DNA of 64,000 bases from Bowmanella denitrificans (GCF_002887595.1 NZ_PEBU01000010.1:124001-188000), one strand, 5' to 3'; shown: positions 1 to 9,582, numbered from the stretch's first letter. Numbers and translations: made by a program. Notes: a model not told the origin generated them from the sequence alone.

Positions 1-1
1 T

Positions 2-172
2 GTGCTCAGTAGCGGCTATGAACAGTTTGCATTGCTGTTTGACGAGGGTCCCGTACATGTTACCCATATGGGCCACGAAACGCTGAACTGGCAGAATCAG
101 CCACAACCACGGGCGCTGGACAGCAACAACATTCAACAGGCCATGTTGCAAATGAGCCACTTTTATCGCTGA
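2..172 (+). CDS. C-terminal end of an unidentified protein (cut by window start)
   Basis: An open frame runs from the first bases to a TGA at 170-172 and gives 56 residues ending MSHFYR. No start is visible, so only the tail of the gene lies here. The tail has no motif I recognise. It is followed 66 bases later by recQ on the same strand. Codon use looks normal for the region. I call it coding because the frame is open to the edge and ends just before a gene in the same direction. Confidence 0.5.
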   Translation: MLSSGYEQFALLFDEGPVHVTHMGHETLNWQNQPQPRALDSNNIQQAMLQMSHFYR

Positions 173-238
173 TTGCGGTCATGAATTCCTGATAACTTTG
201 GGGTAGACTAGCGGCCCTGTTTTTCTGACCCCGAAACC

Positions 239-2053
239 ATGTCTGACGTTCTGGCCTCCCCCCTAACACAACCCACCCCGGCAAGCGTATTGCGGGAAGT
301 GTTCGGCTACGACAGTTTCCGGCCCGGTCAGGAACAAGTCATTCTGGCCTGCCTGGACGGACAGGACAGTCTGGTACTGATGCCCACCGGCGGCGGTAAG
401 TCGCTGTGCTACCAGGTGCCGGCACTGCTGCTACCCGGCCTGACCCTGGTGGTGTCTCCGCTGATTTCATTGATGAAAGATCAGGTGGATGCCTTACATG
501 CCTCCGGCGTCAGTGCCGCCTATCTGACCTCAGCGCTGACCCGCCCCGAGCAACTTAACCTGCTGGCCGGCGTGCAGGATGGTAAATACAAACTGTTGTA
601 TGTGGCCCCGGAACGGCTGGTCCAGCCAGAATTTATTCAGCGTTTGCAACATATTCAGGTCAGCCTGTTTGCCATTGATGAAGCCCACTGCGTGTCACAC
701 TGGGGCCATGACTTTCGCCATGACTATATGGCCCTTGGCCAGCTTAAGCACTTCTTTCCCCATGTGCCAATGATGGGGCTGACCGCCACAGCCGACCCGG
801 CCACTCGCATGGATATACTGCAGCAACTTCGTTTGCACCAACCCATGATCTATCAGGGCAGTTTTGACCGCCCCAATATTCGCTACACCCAGTTGCAGAA
901 ATACAAGCCCATGGAACAGCTTGAAGCCTATATAAAGGGCCAGGAAGGCAGCGGCATTATTTACTGTAACAGCCGCAAAAAGGTGGAAGATGTAGCCTTT
1001 AAACTGGCCAATCGTGGGATTAACTGTGCCGGTTACCATGCCGGTATGGAAGCCGAGATCCGTGACATTACCCAGCGTAACTTTCTTAAAGACAATATTG
1101 ATGTGATTGTTGCCACTGTTGCGTTCGGCATGGGCATCAATAAACCGAATGTGCGCTACGTGGTGCATTTTGATCTGCCCCGTACCATCGAGTCTTACTA
1201 TCAGGAAACCGGCCGCGCCGGGCGGGACGGCAGCCCGGCCGAAGCACTGTTGTTGTTTGACGAAAAAGATGTGGCGCGCATTCGTGAATGGATCAGTCTC
1301 ACCGACAATCCTCACCGTCAGGAAGTGGAGCTGCAACGCTTTGCTGCCATGGAGGCCTTTGCCGAAGCGCAAACCTGTCGGCGCCAGGTGTTGCTGAACT
1401 ACTTTGGTGAATACAACGCCTCGGCCTGCGGCAACTGTGATATCTGCCTGGATCCCCCCAAGGCCTTTGACGGCACGGTAGCCGCGCAGAAAGTCCTGTC
1501 CTGCATCTACCGTCTGAACCAATCGGTGGCCAGCCAGTATCTGATCGATGTATTGCGCGGTAAAAAGCTAAAACGTATTGTCGACAGCGGCCATGACCAA
1601 CTCAGCACCTATGGTATAGGTAAAGACGAAAGTGATGCCTGGTGGCACAACCTGATCAATCAACTGATACACCAGGGGCTGGTCAGGGTGGATATTACCC
1701 AGAATGCCATGCTTAAACTGAATGAAGCCGCCCGCGCGGTACTCAAAGGGGAATTACCTGTTAGTCTGGCCGTGCCCAGAATGAGTTTGAATCTGGGTAA
1801 AAAAGCCAAGCTGGATAACCGCAACTACGACAGGGCGCTGTTTGCCAAATTGAAAAAGCTGCGCAAAGCCATTGCCGAAGAAGACGAAGTACCACCTTTT
1901 GTTGTGTTTTCCGATATGACGTTGTCGCATATGGCAGAAATCCTCCCCACCAGCGAGCGCGATATGTTGCAGGTCAGCGGTGTAGGTCAAACCAAACTGA
2001 GCCGCTATGGCGAGGCCTTTTTAAATCTGATCCGCGATCATCTGACAGGGTAA
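239..2053 (+). CDS. recQ: ATP-dependent DNA helicase RecQ
   Basis: RecQ is a 3'-5' superfamily 2 helicase acting in recombination and replication-fork repair. The 604 residues match the usual full length. Visible parts in order are the Walker A segment TGGGKS (about residues 50-55), the DEAH box in AIDEAHCVSHWGHDFR (about 145-160), helicase motifs V and VI with YYQETGRAGRDG, the RQC zinc-binding cysteines (C in QTCRRQ, then CGNCDIC, about 378-403), and a C-terminal HRDC domain (about 525-600). The ATG at 239 fits the family N terminus. The gene appears to be a single transcription unit. It is intact, and I see no unusual residue. Confidence 0.97.
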   Translation: MSDVLASPLTQPTPASVLREVFGYDSFRPGQEQVILACLDGQDSLVLMPTGGGKSLCYQVPALLLPGLTLVVSPLISLMKDQVDALHASGVSAAYLTSALTRPEQLNLLAGVQDGKYKLLYVAPERLVQPEFIQRLQHIQVSLFAIDEAHCVSHWGHDFRHDYMALGQLKHFFPHVPMMGLTATADPATRMDILQQLRLHQPMIYQGSFDRPNIRYTQLQKYKPMEQLEAYIKGQEGSGIIYCNSRKKVEDVAFKLANRGINCAGYHAGMEAEIRDITQRNFLKDNIDVIVATVAFGMGINKPNVRYVVHFDLPRTIESYYQETGRAGRDGSPAEALLLFDEKDVARIREWISLTDNPHRQEVELQRFAAMEAFAEAQTCRRQVLLNYFGEYNASACGNCDICLDPPKAFDGTVAAQKVLSCIYRLNQSVASQYLIDVLRGKKLKRIVDSGHDQLSTYGIGKDESDAWWHNLINQLIHQGLVRVDITQNAMLKLNEAARAVLKGELPVSLAVPRMSLNLGKKAKLDNRNYDRALFAKLKKLRKAIAEEDEVPPFVVFSDMTLSHMAEILPTSERDMLQVSGVGQTKLSRYGEAFLNLIRDHLTG

Positions 2054-2080
2054 CAGGCTAAATCAGCACGATCCCTGCTG

Positions 2081-2392
2081 CTATAACTTCTGCAGCAAAC
2101 GCCGCACCTGTTCGGCAAAGCCAGGCAGCGGCTGCCAGTTTGCTACCCACCCCAGACAATGTTCGGGCAGAGTGTCAGGCGCAGCCCCATAGCCTATTTT
2201 GGTGATACTGGCAGGCATAGTAGCCAGCACTTGTTGCCCGCCCAGCAAGACATCAAAGGGCCTGGCAATCATAGCCACCACTGCCTGCTCCGGTGTAGCG
2301 AAATCCATCACATCAAAACCACCGGTGCTTTGCAGCACCAGGGTCAGGTCCTTTCTAAGCCTGGCTTGCTGCTCAATAAGCAGAATCCGCAC
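2081..2392 (-). CDS. stand-alone degenerate response-regulator receiver domain
   Basis: The 103 residues begin MRILLIEQQARLRKDLTLVL, the fold start of a CheY-like receiver. The position expected to hold the phosphorylated aspartate reads FDVLLGGQQ, so glycine seems to replace it, and the acidic pair near the N terminus is EQ rather than DD. There is no output domain. The GTG start overlaps the TAG stop of the upstream cytochrome c gene by one base, so the two are probably translated together. Receivers without the aspartate usually work as phosphorylation-independent protein-binding modules; that role is inference here. Confidence 0.6.
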   Translation of the reverse strand: MRILLIEQQARLRKDLTLVLQSTGGFDVMDFATPEQAVVAMIARPFDVLLGGQQVLATMPASITKIGYGAAPDTLPEHCLGWVANWQPLPGFAEQVRRLLQKL

Positions 2393-2697
2393 TATTTTCC
2401 GGCAGGGTCGAGACTGGCGTAATAGGCGGCCAAATTAGCGATATCGTCGTCAGACAGCGGTTTGGCCATAGGAGCCATCACCATATTTTTACGCTCACCG
2501 TCACGAAAGGCTTTCAGTTGCAGCACCAGATACTGCTCTTTCTGACCAGCCAGATTGGGGTACATGGGGATTGGAGATATACCATTGGCCCCGTGGCAAG
2601 CCGCACAAGTCGCCGACTTGGCTTTACCGGCGGCAACATCGCCGGCCAGTGCAGAATAGGATGCAAACAAAGCTAACAGTACAGCAAGTTTCTTCAT
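2392..2697 (-). CDS. small periplasmic class I cytochrome c (c553-like)
   Basis: The protein has 101 residues with a Sec signal peptide ([18 protein letters not shown]) and one heme-binding site, CAACH, at about residues 31-35. A methionine in [10 protein letters not shown] is the likely distal ligand. The end, [18 protein letters not shown] and [13 protein letters not shown], is typical of cytochrome c553/c4-type monoheme electron carriers. It acts in the periplasm as a soluble electron shuttle. It is transcribed divergently from selO and followed by the overlapping degenerate receiver gene. Confidence 0.9.
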   Translation of the reverse strand: MKKLAVLLALFASYSALAGDVAAGKAKSATCAACHGANGISPIPMYPNLAGQKEQYLVLQLKAFRDGERKNMVMAPMAKPLSDDDIANLAAYYASLDPAGK

Positions 2698-2768
2698 AAC
2701 AACTCCGGGTAGTGGTCTTATTGAATGTTACAATAGCCCAAGTTTTCATTTTTCCATACGGCAACACT

Positions 2769-4217
2769 GTGTATTTGGCTCACACTTACGCCCAACAATT
2801 GGCAGACCTGGGAAGTCAGGTGCGGGTGCAAGCGCCGCAGGAGGCTTGGTTAGCCCATGTTAACCATGCCCTGCTGGCGGATCTTGATCTGGATCCACTA
2901 CTGTTTGAACAAAAAAGATTATTTGCTGAATTGTTCAAGGAACAGGGACTGCTGAATCGTCAGGCCATGGCACAAAAATACGGCGGCCACCAGTTTGGCC
3001 AATGGAACCCGCAACTGGGTGACGGGCGCGGATTGCTACTTGGCGAAACCCGGGATAAGCAAGGTAAGCCGGTAGATCTGCATTTAAAAGGGGCCGGCCA
3101 AACGCCCTATTCCAGATTTGGTGACGGCCGCGCCGTACTGCGTTCCACCCTGCGTGAGTATCTGGTGGGCGAAGCCATGCACCATCTGGGCATCCCCAGC
3201 TCCCGTTCCTTGTGTCTGATTGCCAGTCAGGAACCGGTGCAACGTGAGCAACAAGAAACCGCGGCAATGATGATCCGCACCTGCCAGAGCCATATACGTT
3301 TCGGCCATTTCGAGTATTTTTTCCATAGTGGTCAAAGCGACAAGCTACAAAGACTGTTTGATTATTGCCTGACCCAGCATTTTGCCGACATGCAGGGCAG
3401 CGACAATCCGTATTTGGACCTGCTTGAGCGCATTGTACTGACCACCGCCGAACTGGTTGCCAAATGGCAGGCCTTCGGTTTTGCCCACGGCGTTATGAAT
3501 ACCGACAATATGTCCATCCATGGCATCAGTTTCGACTTCGGGCCTTACGCTTTTTTAGACGACTTTCAGCAGGACTTTATCTGTAATCATTCTGATCATC
3601 AGGGCCGTTATGCCTTTGACCGTCAGCCCGGCATTGCCCTGTGGAATCTCAATGCGCTGGCACATGCCTTTAGTGGCCATCTGGATATTGACCAGCTTAA
3701 ACAGGCGTTGGCCAGCTACGAGCCCCACCTGCTAAGCCACTATTTCGACCTGATGGCAAAAAAACTGGGCCTGCAGAATGCCGATGAGCAGGACAACCGG
3801 GATGAAAAACTGATTGGCGACTGGCTAAGCATGCTCAGTCAGCAGCGACGCGATTACCACTGCGCTTTTCGGCTGCTCAGTCACTACCAGCCCGGCCAGG
3901 AAGCACCACTGTTGGATTACTTTATCAATCGTGATCAGGCCAGCCAGTGGCTTACCCGATATCAACAAAAGCTGGCGACCCAGCCGCAGTCGCACCAGGA
4001 GCGTCAACAGGCCATGCAGGCCATTAACCCCAAATTCGTGCTGCGTAATTACCTGGCCCAGCAGGCCATTGAACAGGCACAGCAAGGCGATTTTGGCGAA
4101 TTTGAGCGCCTGTTTGAGGTACTGAAACGCCCTTTTGCCGAGCAACCACAGTTTGACACTTATGCCAAACCGCCGCCGGATTGGGGTAAGTCGCTGGAGA
4201 TTTCATGCAGCAGTTAA
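2769..4217 (+). CDS. selO: protein adenylyltransferase SelO (YdiU family)
   Basis: SelO is a pseudokinase-fold enzyme that transfers AMP to Ser, Thr or Tyr of protein substrates, linked to oxidative stress. Visible signatures are KYGGHQFGQWNPQLGDGRG, LKGAGQTPYSRFGDGRA, the catalytic segment GVMNTDNMS and the DFGPYAFLD metal-binding segment. The protein ends SCSS; eukaryotic SelO carries selenocysteine at this C-terminal position. The frame is open back to a GTG at 2712, but that would leave only 14 bases to the divergent cytochrome start. The GTG at 2769 gives 482 residues, close to E. coli YdiU, and begins at the conserved HTYAQQL block. I prefer 2769. The 3' end overlaps the next gene. Confidence 0.93.
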   Translation: MYLAHTYAQQLADLGSQVRVQAPQEAWLAHVNHALLADLDLDPLLFEQKRLFAELFKEQGLLNRQAMAQKYGGHQFGQWNPQLGDGRGLLLGETRDKQGKPVDLHLKGAGQTPYSRFGDGRAVLRSTLREYLVGEAMHHLGIPSSRSLCLIASQEPVQREQQETAAMMIRTCQSHIRFGHFEYFFHSGQSDKLQRLFDYCLTQHFADMQGSDNPYLDLLERIVLTTAELVAKWQAFGFAHGVMNTDNMSIHGISFDFGPYAFLDDFQQDFICNHSDHQGRYAFDRQPGIALWNLNALAHAFSGHLDIDQLKQALASYEPHLLSHYFDLMAKKLGLQNADEQDNRDEKLIGDWLSMLSQQRRDYHCAFRLLSHYQPGQEAPLLDYFINRDQASQWLTRYQQKLATQPQSHQERQQAMQAINPKFVLRNYLAQQAIEQAQQGDFGEFERLFEVLKRPFAEQPQFDTYAKPPPDWGKSLEISCSS

Positions 4218-4528
4218 AGACGCTGCAATTTCGCCTGCAGGGCCATGCATTATTGATAGATAACCTGCCCTCATATGCAGATGCTGATATGCAGCTATTT
4301 TGCCAGTCCTTGTGCCACGGCTTGCAGGCAACGCTTCTGGCCATGGAAAGCGGTGCAGACCGGCTGCAATGCCGTTTTGAACTGGATGGCAGCATTTTTA
4401 TCCTGTACCTAGAAAGCCTGTGTGAAGCGGCCTGGGTGGAGGCCTTTTATCACACAGATATCGCGGTATTGGCCCAGCGTCTGGCACTGGTCGGCGCACA
4501 GCAGCTTGCCCCGCAGCACCAAGCCTGA
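4205..4528 (+). CDS. small conserved-looking protein of unknown function
   Basis: The 107 residues have no motif I can name. The ATG at 4205 lies inside the last codons of selO, with a 13-base overlap, so translational coupling to selO is likely. The protein looks soluble and cysteine-containing (CQSLCHG, RLQCRF, LESLCEA), with mixed alpha/beta composition. No signal peptide or membrane segment is seen. It could be one of the small DUF3630-like proteins of Alteromonadales, but I cannot confirm that. The overlap and normal codon use make a real gene likely. Confidence 0.65.
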   Translation: MQQLKTLQFRLQGHALLIDNLPSYADADMQLFCQSLCHGLQATLLAMESGADRLQCRFELDGSIFILYLESLCEAAWVEAFYHTDIAVLAQRLALVGAQQLAPQHQA

Positions 4529-4626
4529 GCCAAGGGTTTGATAACCAATTACAAATCAGGGCTTTTAAGCGCCGCCAAAGAATTTATACTGTGGCTACAA
4601 CGATAAAAAAGTAATCAAAGCCAACG

Positions 4627-7485
4627 TTGAAACTCACCTCTTACATTCTGCTGCTTCTTGCATGCCTGCTGCTCGGTTCGATGTTGCCATGTCAGGGACA
4701 GCCTTTGATTCTGGATTCGGCCTTTACCAGTCAGGAACTCAACGGCCAGATTGAATATCTGCGTGCCGAAAAATACGCGCAGTTGTCTGACGTGCAAGCC
4801 AGCCCAGACTGGCAGCGCCAATTGGATATTCAGCCATTGTCGCCACAGCAAAGCCTGTGGGGTCGCTTTAAGGTTGTACAGCAGGCTGGCCATCAGGCCA
4901 GATTCGCTTTTGTGATTGCCAATCCAACCCTGGACGAAGTGGATCTGTACCTGCTGGATGACCGGGGCCGTATCCGCCGCTCGTTAATGATGGGGGCCTT
5001 GCGGCCTTTCAGCGCCAGAGAACTGAATCACCGACATTTTCTGATCCGCCTGGATATGACGCCGGGGGAACAACTGGATATTTACTTCCGCATTGCCGAC
5101 AAAGGTCCGCTGGTATTCCCTGTGCAGTTATGGCGTGACGAAGCACTGATTGCCGAAGAACAGGCCAACCTGGCCATTATCGGCATGATTGGCGGCGCCC
5201 TGTCGATTCTGGCGTTTTATTACCTGATTACCTATGTGCTGCTGCGCAGTCCGGTACGTTTCTGGTTTTCCATGGCCAGTTTCAGCTTTTTACTGCTGTT
5301 TTTAAATGTGGAAGGGGTGCTGGTACAGATTGTACCGGGGCTGTCTGGCTATATCTCTCTGCTAACCCTATGCCTGGTGGCCCTGGCCCTTTTCAATGCA
5401 TCCAAGGTGTCGCATCTGATGTTGCACGGCGTACCCATGTACTGGCGCTACGTGTCTTACAGTGCCTCTTACCTGCTGCTGTTGTGCGCCTTTATACTGA
5501 ACGATTACTGGCAGATTATTGCCGCCATTGGCCTGGCGGGTGCGACCCTGGTAGTGCAACTGGGTGTGGCCTGGCGCTTCAGCGACCGTAAAGACGGCCG
5601 CCCTAACCGCCTATACGCCATTGGCTGGTCCAGTATCAGTCTGATTGCCTTATTGCAGTCGGGTTTCTATTTAAGTGGCGTGATTCTGGAATCCACCCTG
5701 AGCCTGTATCTGACTTTACTGACCTTGTTTGGCATCTTGTTGATTGCCCTGGCGGTAGAAGCCCATCAACAAGCCCAGGTGCTGTCCCGTTACGAACGCC
5801 AGAGCAACACCATCAATGACTTAAGGCGCTTCTATGAGTTGTTCCGCAACTCGGCCGAGGGCCTGTATACCTCAACCCTGGCTGGCAAACTGATTACCAC
5901 CAATCCTGCTATGTGTAAGCTGTTTGGCTATGACAACGAACAGCAGATGCTGAAAGAATGCGGCAATACCTCACAGTTTTATGCCAACCAGGTGGACAGG
6001 CTGACCTTAGTGGAAGAACTGGTTAAACAAGGGGTGGTGATGGGCCGCGAGATCCGCGGGGTACGCCGTGATGGCAGCCAGTTCTGGTTCTCCATTTCGG
6101 TACAGTTGCGCCATGAGCACAACGAGGATTACCTGTTCGGGACCATCTTCGATATTACCGAGCGCAAAGAATCCAGCATGAGCCTGGAATATATGGCCAC
6201 TCACGACCCGCTCACCGGAGTATATAACCGCCGCGAATTTGAGTTGCGTCTGCGCCGGGGCCTTAGCCAGGCCAGAGATGCCGAACAGGAATTAACCCTG
6301 CTGTATATGGATTTGGACCAGTTTAAAGTGGTCAACGACACCTGTGGCCATAAGGCCGGCGACATCCTGATCAAGCAGTTGTCTCAGCAGTTAAATCAGG
6401 TAGTGGAAAACAAAGGTATTCTGGCCCGCTTAGGTGGCGACGAATTCGGCGTGTTGCTGGAAGGTGAACAGGCTAATGATCAACATGCCTACCTGCTGGC
6501 CAACAAACTGCTGAATGTGGTGCAGCAATTCCGCTTTGTATGGGACAACCGTATTTTTACCCTGGGTATCAGCATCGGCCTGGTGCCTTACCACCGCGCC
6601 ATTCATTCACCCGAACAATTACTCAGCATGGCTGACTCAGCCTGTTATATGGCCAAGGAACAGGGCCGCAATCAAATTCATACCTACTCCAAGCAGGATG
6701 ACAAAATTCAGCGCTATGAAACCGAATTGCATTGGGTTTCACTGATTAATAAGGCCCTGCAGGAAGACAGGTTTGAACTGTACTACCAGCACTACCATCC
6801 GCTGAATAAAATCTCCCGTGGTTACCATTATGAAATACTGCTACGTATGCAGGGCGACGAACCCGAGCAGATTGTGTCGCCAGCATCGTTTTTACCGGCC
6901 GCCGAACATTATAATCTGACCGCGCAAATTGACCGCTGGGTAGTGGAACATTATTTCCGCTGGCTGGCCGCCAATCCGGAGCATAAAAACAGTCTGGTGC
7001 GGGCCAATATCAACTTAAGCGGCCATTCTCTGGGCGACAAGGAACTGCGTCTGTTTGTGCTTAACGCCTTTGAAAAACACGGTATTCCTTACAATAAAAT
7101 CTGCTTCGAGATCACCGAAAGCATGGCCATTATTAAAATGGATGAAACCCTGGAGTTTATTAAAACCTTCCACCAGCTAGGCTGCACCTTCGCTTTGGAC
7201 GATTTCGGCAGCGGTTTCTCCTCGTACGGCTACCTGAAGAGCTTGCCGGTGAATTACGTGAAAATAGACGGCGGCTTTGTGAAAGACCTGTTGGTCGACC
7301 CGGTGGATATGGCGATGGTCAGTTCCATTAAAGACGTGGCCAAGGCCATGGGCATGAAAACCGTGGCCGAGTTTGTTGAAAGTAAGGAAATCATGGTGGA
7401 ACTGGGCAAAATGGGCGTTGATTACGCTCAGGGCTATGGCGTGGCCCGCCCCGCCCCACTGCGCGACTTCACCCCCCTCGCCTGA
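4627..7485 (+). CDS. membrane GGDEF-EAL protein with 7TM-DISM sensor and PAS domain
   Basis: The 952-residue protein controls cyclic di-GMP. In order it has a signal peptide (about 1-25), a periplasmic 7TMR-DISMED2-like domain (about 28-170), seven membrane helices (about 180-380), a PAS domain (about 395-510), GGDEF (about 525-690) and EAL (about 700-950). The cyclase motif is intact (ARLGGDEFGVLL). The EAL motif reads EIL (YHYEILLRM), but the acidic and lysine residues of FEITES, FALDDFGSGFSS and VKIDGGFV are kept, so both activities are possible. The TTG at 4627 is chosen because it gives the signal peptide; the next in-frame ATG would remove most of it. Confidence 0.92.
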   Translation: MKLTSYILLLLACLLLGSMLPCQGQPLILDSAFTSQELNGQIEYLRAEKYAQLSDVQASPDWQRQLDIQPLSPQQSLWGRFKVVQQAGHQARFAFVIANPTLDEVDLYLLDDRGRIRRSLMMGALRPFSARELNHRHFLIRLDMTPGEQLDIYFRIADKGPLVFPVQLWRDEALIAEEQANLAIIGMIGGALSILAFYYLITYVLLRSPVRFWFSMASFSFLLLFLNVEGVLVQIVPGLSGYISLLTLCLVALALFNASKVSHLMLHGVPMYWRYVSYSASYLLLLCAFILNDYWQIIAAIGLAGATLVVQLGVAWRFSDRKDGRPNRLYAIGWSSISLIALLQSGFYLSGVILESTLSLYLTLLTLFGILLIALAVEAHQQAQVLSRYERQSNTINDLRRFYELFRNSAEGLYTSTLAGKLITTNPAMCKLFGYDNEQQMLKECGNTSQFYANQVDRLTLVEELVKQGVVMGREIRGVRRDGSQFWFSISVQLRHEHNEDYLFGTIFDITERKESSMSLEYMATHDPLTGVYNRREFELRLRRGLSQARDAEQELTLLYMDLDQFKVVNDTCGHKAGDILIKQLSQQLNQVVENKGILARLGGDEFGVLLEGEQANDQHAYLLANKLLNVVQQFRFVWDNRIFTLGISIGLVPYHRAIHSPEQLLSMADSACYMAKEQGRNQIHTYSKQDDKIQRYETELHWVSLINKALQEDRFELYYQHYHPLNKISRGYHYEILLRMQGDEPEQIVSPASFLPAAEHYNLTAQIDRWVVEHYFRWLAANPEHKNSLVRANINLSGHSLGDKELRLFVLNAFEKHGIPYNKICFEITESMAIIKMDETLEFIKTFHQLGCTFALDDFGSGFSSYGYLKSLPVNYVKIDGGFVKDLLVDPVDMAMVSSIKDVAKAMGMKTVAEFVESKEIMVELGKMGVDYAQGYGVARPAPLRDFTPLA

Positions 7486-7594
7486 TCACAATATTACATC
7501 ATCTCTCGCAGAGGACGCCGAGTCTTCAGGGCATAGATTGAATGATCTGCTGTATGCCGCTGTAGTGGAAATATATGTGCCTGAAAGCATAAAT

Positions 7595-7754
7595 AACCAC
7601 AGAGGCACAGAGAACACAGAGAACACAGAGTGTTCAAAGGGGCTAATTCACTGCGAAGGCATCTGCACTCATCATCGTGACTTATAAAAGCCATATATTT
7701 CAATGAATTATCTTAACATCAGGCTCTTCTCCGTGACCTCTGTGTCTCTGTGGT
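7595..7754. repeat. type A inverted-repeat element, first unit of a two-unit array
   Basis: The left arm starts AACCACAGAGGCACAGAG and the right arm ends CTCTGTGTCTCTGTGGT, an imperfect inverted repeat of about 30 bases around an 85-100 base core. This copy carries an extra nine-base repeat of GAACACAGA in its left arm. A linker of about 27 bases (GACATTGATCTGAAC and onward) joins it to the next unit. Confidence 0.85.
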
Positions 7755-7781
7755 GACATTGATCTGAACTAAGTTGTAAAT

Positions 7782-7933
7782 AACCACAGAGGCACGGAGA
7801 ACACAGAGTGGCTGAAGGTGTTAGTCCCAGATGAGACCATATTCTCTCACCTTCTAGGCACATAAAAATCCTACATTTCAATAATATTAGTTTTGTCTCC
7901 TGCTCTTCTCAGTGCCCTCTGTGCCTCTGTGGT
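7782..7933. repeat. type A inverted-repeat element, second unit
   Basis: The arms are the same as in the unit at 7595, with a diverged core. It begins 187 bases after the first unit, which is the usual 178 plus the nine-base insertion there. It is followed by a different tail (TTTACCGAAGGTCGTGG) instead of the linker, so this is the array end. Confidence 0.85.
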
Positions 7934-8142
7934 AAAAGAAATCTTTACCGAAGGTCGTGGTGAAAGCTCAGACAAAGCGAGCGATTAAAGCCAACCATTC
8001 AACTTATTAGATTAACCAATTCACTATTTTGATTTTCCATTGTCGGCCTTTGCCGCTATATTGTGCCTCCCTTGGCGGGCAGCCTGCACAGTGCGAGCGC
8101 CCGATACTGTACTAAACTCGATAAAACGGCCAAGTTCAGACC
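7934..8142. other. array tail and ribA leader
   Basis: Bases 7934-7988 resemble the stretch that follows another array at 9917-9972 (shared TTTACCG, GGTCGTGGTGAAAG, TCAG, AAGCG). The remaining 150 bases before ribA hold no gene. I see no FMN-riboswitch-like conserved boxes and no clear promoter. Confidence 0.5.
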
Positions 8143-8760
8143 ATGACTAACGCGGATTCGCCTTTCGAATATATCAGCAGTGCCAAATTGCCCACCCGGT
8201 TTGGCCAGTTCACCATCCATGGCTTTGTAGAAGTCGCCACGGACCAGGAACATGTGGCCCTGTCCTACGGCGATTGGCAAAAAGACGAAGTGGTGCCCAT
8301 TCGCATCCATTCTGAATGCCTGACCGGCGACGCCCTGTTCAGCACCCGCTGTGACTGCGGATTCCAGCTTGAAAAGGCCCTGCAGAATATTGTTGAGCAT
8401 GGTAAAGGGGTGATTCTGTATCTGCGCCAGGAAGGTCGTGGTATTGGTCTGCTCAACAAGATCCGCGCCTATCATTTGCAGGACAACGGCATGGATACCG
8501 TGGAAGCCAACGAACATCTGGGCTTTGACGCCGACCTGCGCGATTATCGCATTTGCCGTTTTATGCTGGATCACCTGAATATCAGCAAAGTTCAGTTAAT
8601 GACCAATAATCCACGTAAAATCAAGGCCCTGACCGACCTCGGAATCGAAGTGGTCAGCCGTACCCCCATCGACCACGGTATTACCGACGACAACCGCGGT
8701 TATATCCGCACCAAGACGCAGAAACTGGGGCACGAATTCGACCCGCACCTGCTGAAATAA
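8143..8760 (+). CDS. ribA: GTP cyclohydrolase II
   Basis: RibA opens GTP to 2,5-diamino-6-ribosylamino-4(3H)-pyrimidinone 5'-phosphate, the first step of riboflavin synthesis. The 205 residues match the stand-alone enzyme. The zinc site is clear in [16 protein letters not shown] (three cysteines, about residues 54-69), and the GTP/catalytic segment is [17 protein letters not shown] (about 93-110). [10 protein letters not shown] near the C terminus is also typical. There is no fused DHBP synthase domain. The gene stands alone between a repeat array and a GAF-domain gene and has a hairpin just downstream. Confidence 0.96.
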   Translation: MTNADSPFEYISSAKLPTRFGQFTIHGFVEVATDQEHVALSYGDWQKDEVVPIRIHSECLTGDALFSTRCDCGFQLEKALQNIVEHGKGVILYLRQEGRGIGLLNKIRAYHLQDNGMDTVEANEHLGFDADLRDYRICRFMLDHLNISKVQLMTNNPRKIKALTDLGIEVVSRTPIDHGITDDNRGYIRTKTQKLGHEFDPHLLK

Positions 8761-8792
8761 CATACAAAGAATGCCGCAACAAAAACGCAAAT

Positions 8793-8814
8793 AAGGCTGT
8801 TAAGACACAGCCTT
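8793..8814 (+). terminator. possible terminator after ribA
   Basis: AAGGCTGT (8793-8800), a six-base loop and ACAGCCTT (8807-8814) form a perfect eight-base-pair stem 32 bases after the ribA stop. The T-run that follows is weak (TTTGGCATTATTCTT), so termination efficiency is uncertain. Confidence 0.45.
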
Positions 8815-8862
8815 TGGCATTATTCTTAATCTATCCCTGATTGATAAATTGGTTGTTTCAAC

Positions 8863-9378
8863 ATGTCAAATCTGTCAACAGAGTCTGTTTCTCTGGTGAC
8901 TAAGGACCAGTTACTTTCCATTATCCAGGCCCAGTCCGATATTATTGGCGGCGGCTTAAACCTTACCCAAGTGATGCAAAAAATGGCCATGCTGGCCGAG
9001 CAGCTGACTTTTGCCTCGGGGGCGGTGGTCGAGATGCTGGACGGCGATGAAATGGTCTATCGCGCCGCCACCGGCAAAGCGCAAAGCCGTTTGGGTATGC
9101 GACTGCATAAGGACAGCAGCCTGTCTGGTTTATGTATTAAAGAAAACCAGGTGCTGAACTGCCGCGACGCCAACCAGGACCCACGGGTAGACAGGCAGGC
9201 CTGCCAGGCGGTGGGGCTACAGTCTATGTTGGTGGTACCGCTCAAGTATGCTGACCAGGTGGTGGGGGTAATTAAGGTGTTCTCGATTAAAACCGACAGC
9301 TTTGACGAGGTGGACGCACAAATCCTGACCATGGCCGCCGAGATCATCAGCGCCGCCATGCACTCCCTGACCAAATAA
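8863..9378 (+). CDS. GAF-domain protein
   Basis: The 171 residues are mostly one GAF domain: an N-terminal helix (about 15-40), then the core ASGAVVEMLDGDEMVYRAATG, and the closing strand and helix LVVPLKYADQVVGVIKVFS...FDEVDAQILTMAAEIISAAM. No output domain is attached. GAF domains bind small ligands such as cyclic nucleotides, heme or bilins; the ligand cannot be read here. No chromophore-type cysteine context is evident. It may serve as a soluble sensor partner of another protein. The gene stands alone and is followed by a three-unit repeat array. Confidence 0.85.
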   Translation: MSNLSTESVSLVTKDQLLSIIQAQSDIIGGGLNLTQVMQKMAMLAEQLTFASGAVVEMLDGDEMVYRAATGKAQSRLGMRLHKDSSLSGLCIKENQVLNCRDANQDPRVDRQACQAVGLQSMLVVPLKYADQVVGVIKVFSIKTDSFDEVDAQILTMAAEIISAAMHSLTK

Positions 9379-9404
9379 CCCGGTTTTCCTACCAAAAGCA
9401 TAAA

Positions 9405-9555
9405 AACCACAGAGGCACAGAGAACACAGAGTGGTTGAAGGGGCTAATTCACTGCTAAGGTATCTGCCCTTATCATCGTGACTTATAAAAGATATATATT
9501 TCAATAAATTAGCTTAACCTTCTGCTCTTCTCTGTGACCTCTGTGTCTCTGTGGT
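9405..9555. repeat. type A inverted-repeat element, unit 1 of 3
   Basis: AACCACAGAGGCACAGAGAA opens the unit and CTCTGTGTCTCTGTGGT closes it. The core includes GGGGCTAATTCACTGC, shared with the units at 7595 and 15269. A 27-base linker leads to the next unit 178 bases on. Confidence 0.88.
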
Positions 9556-9582
9556 GACATTGATCTGATCAAGTTTATAAAT

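Noticed and set aside
8041-8142. FMN riboswitch before ribA
   Set aside because: The leader is about 100 bases after the repeat tail and lacks the conserved RFN boxes.
9556-9580. FNR box in the type A linker (TTGATCTGATCAA)
   Set aside because: The spacing between half-sites is three bases, not four, and the motif is part of a linker repeated between elements, not placed before a gene start.
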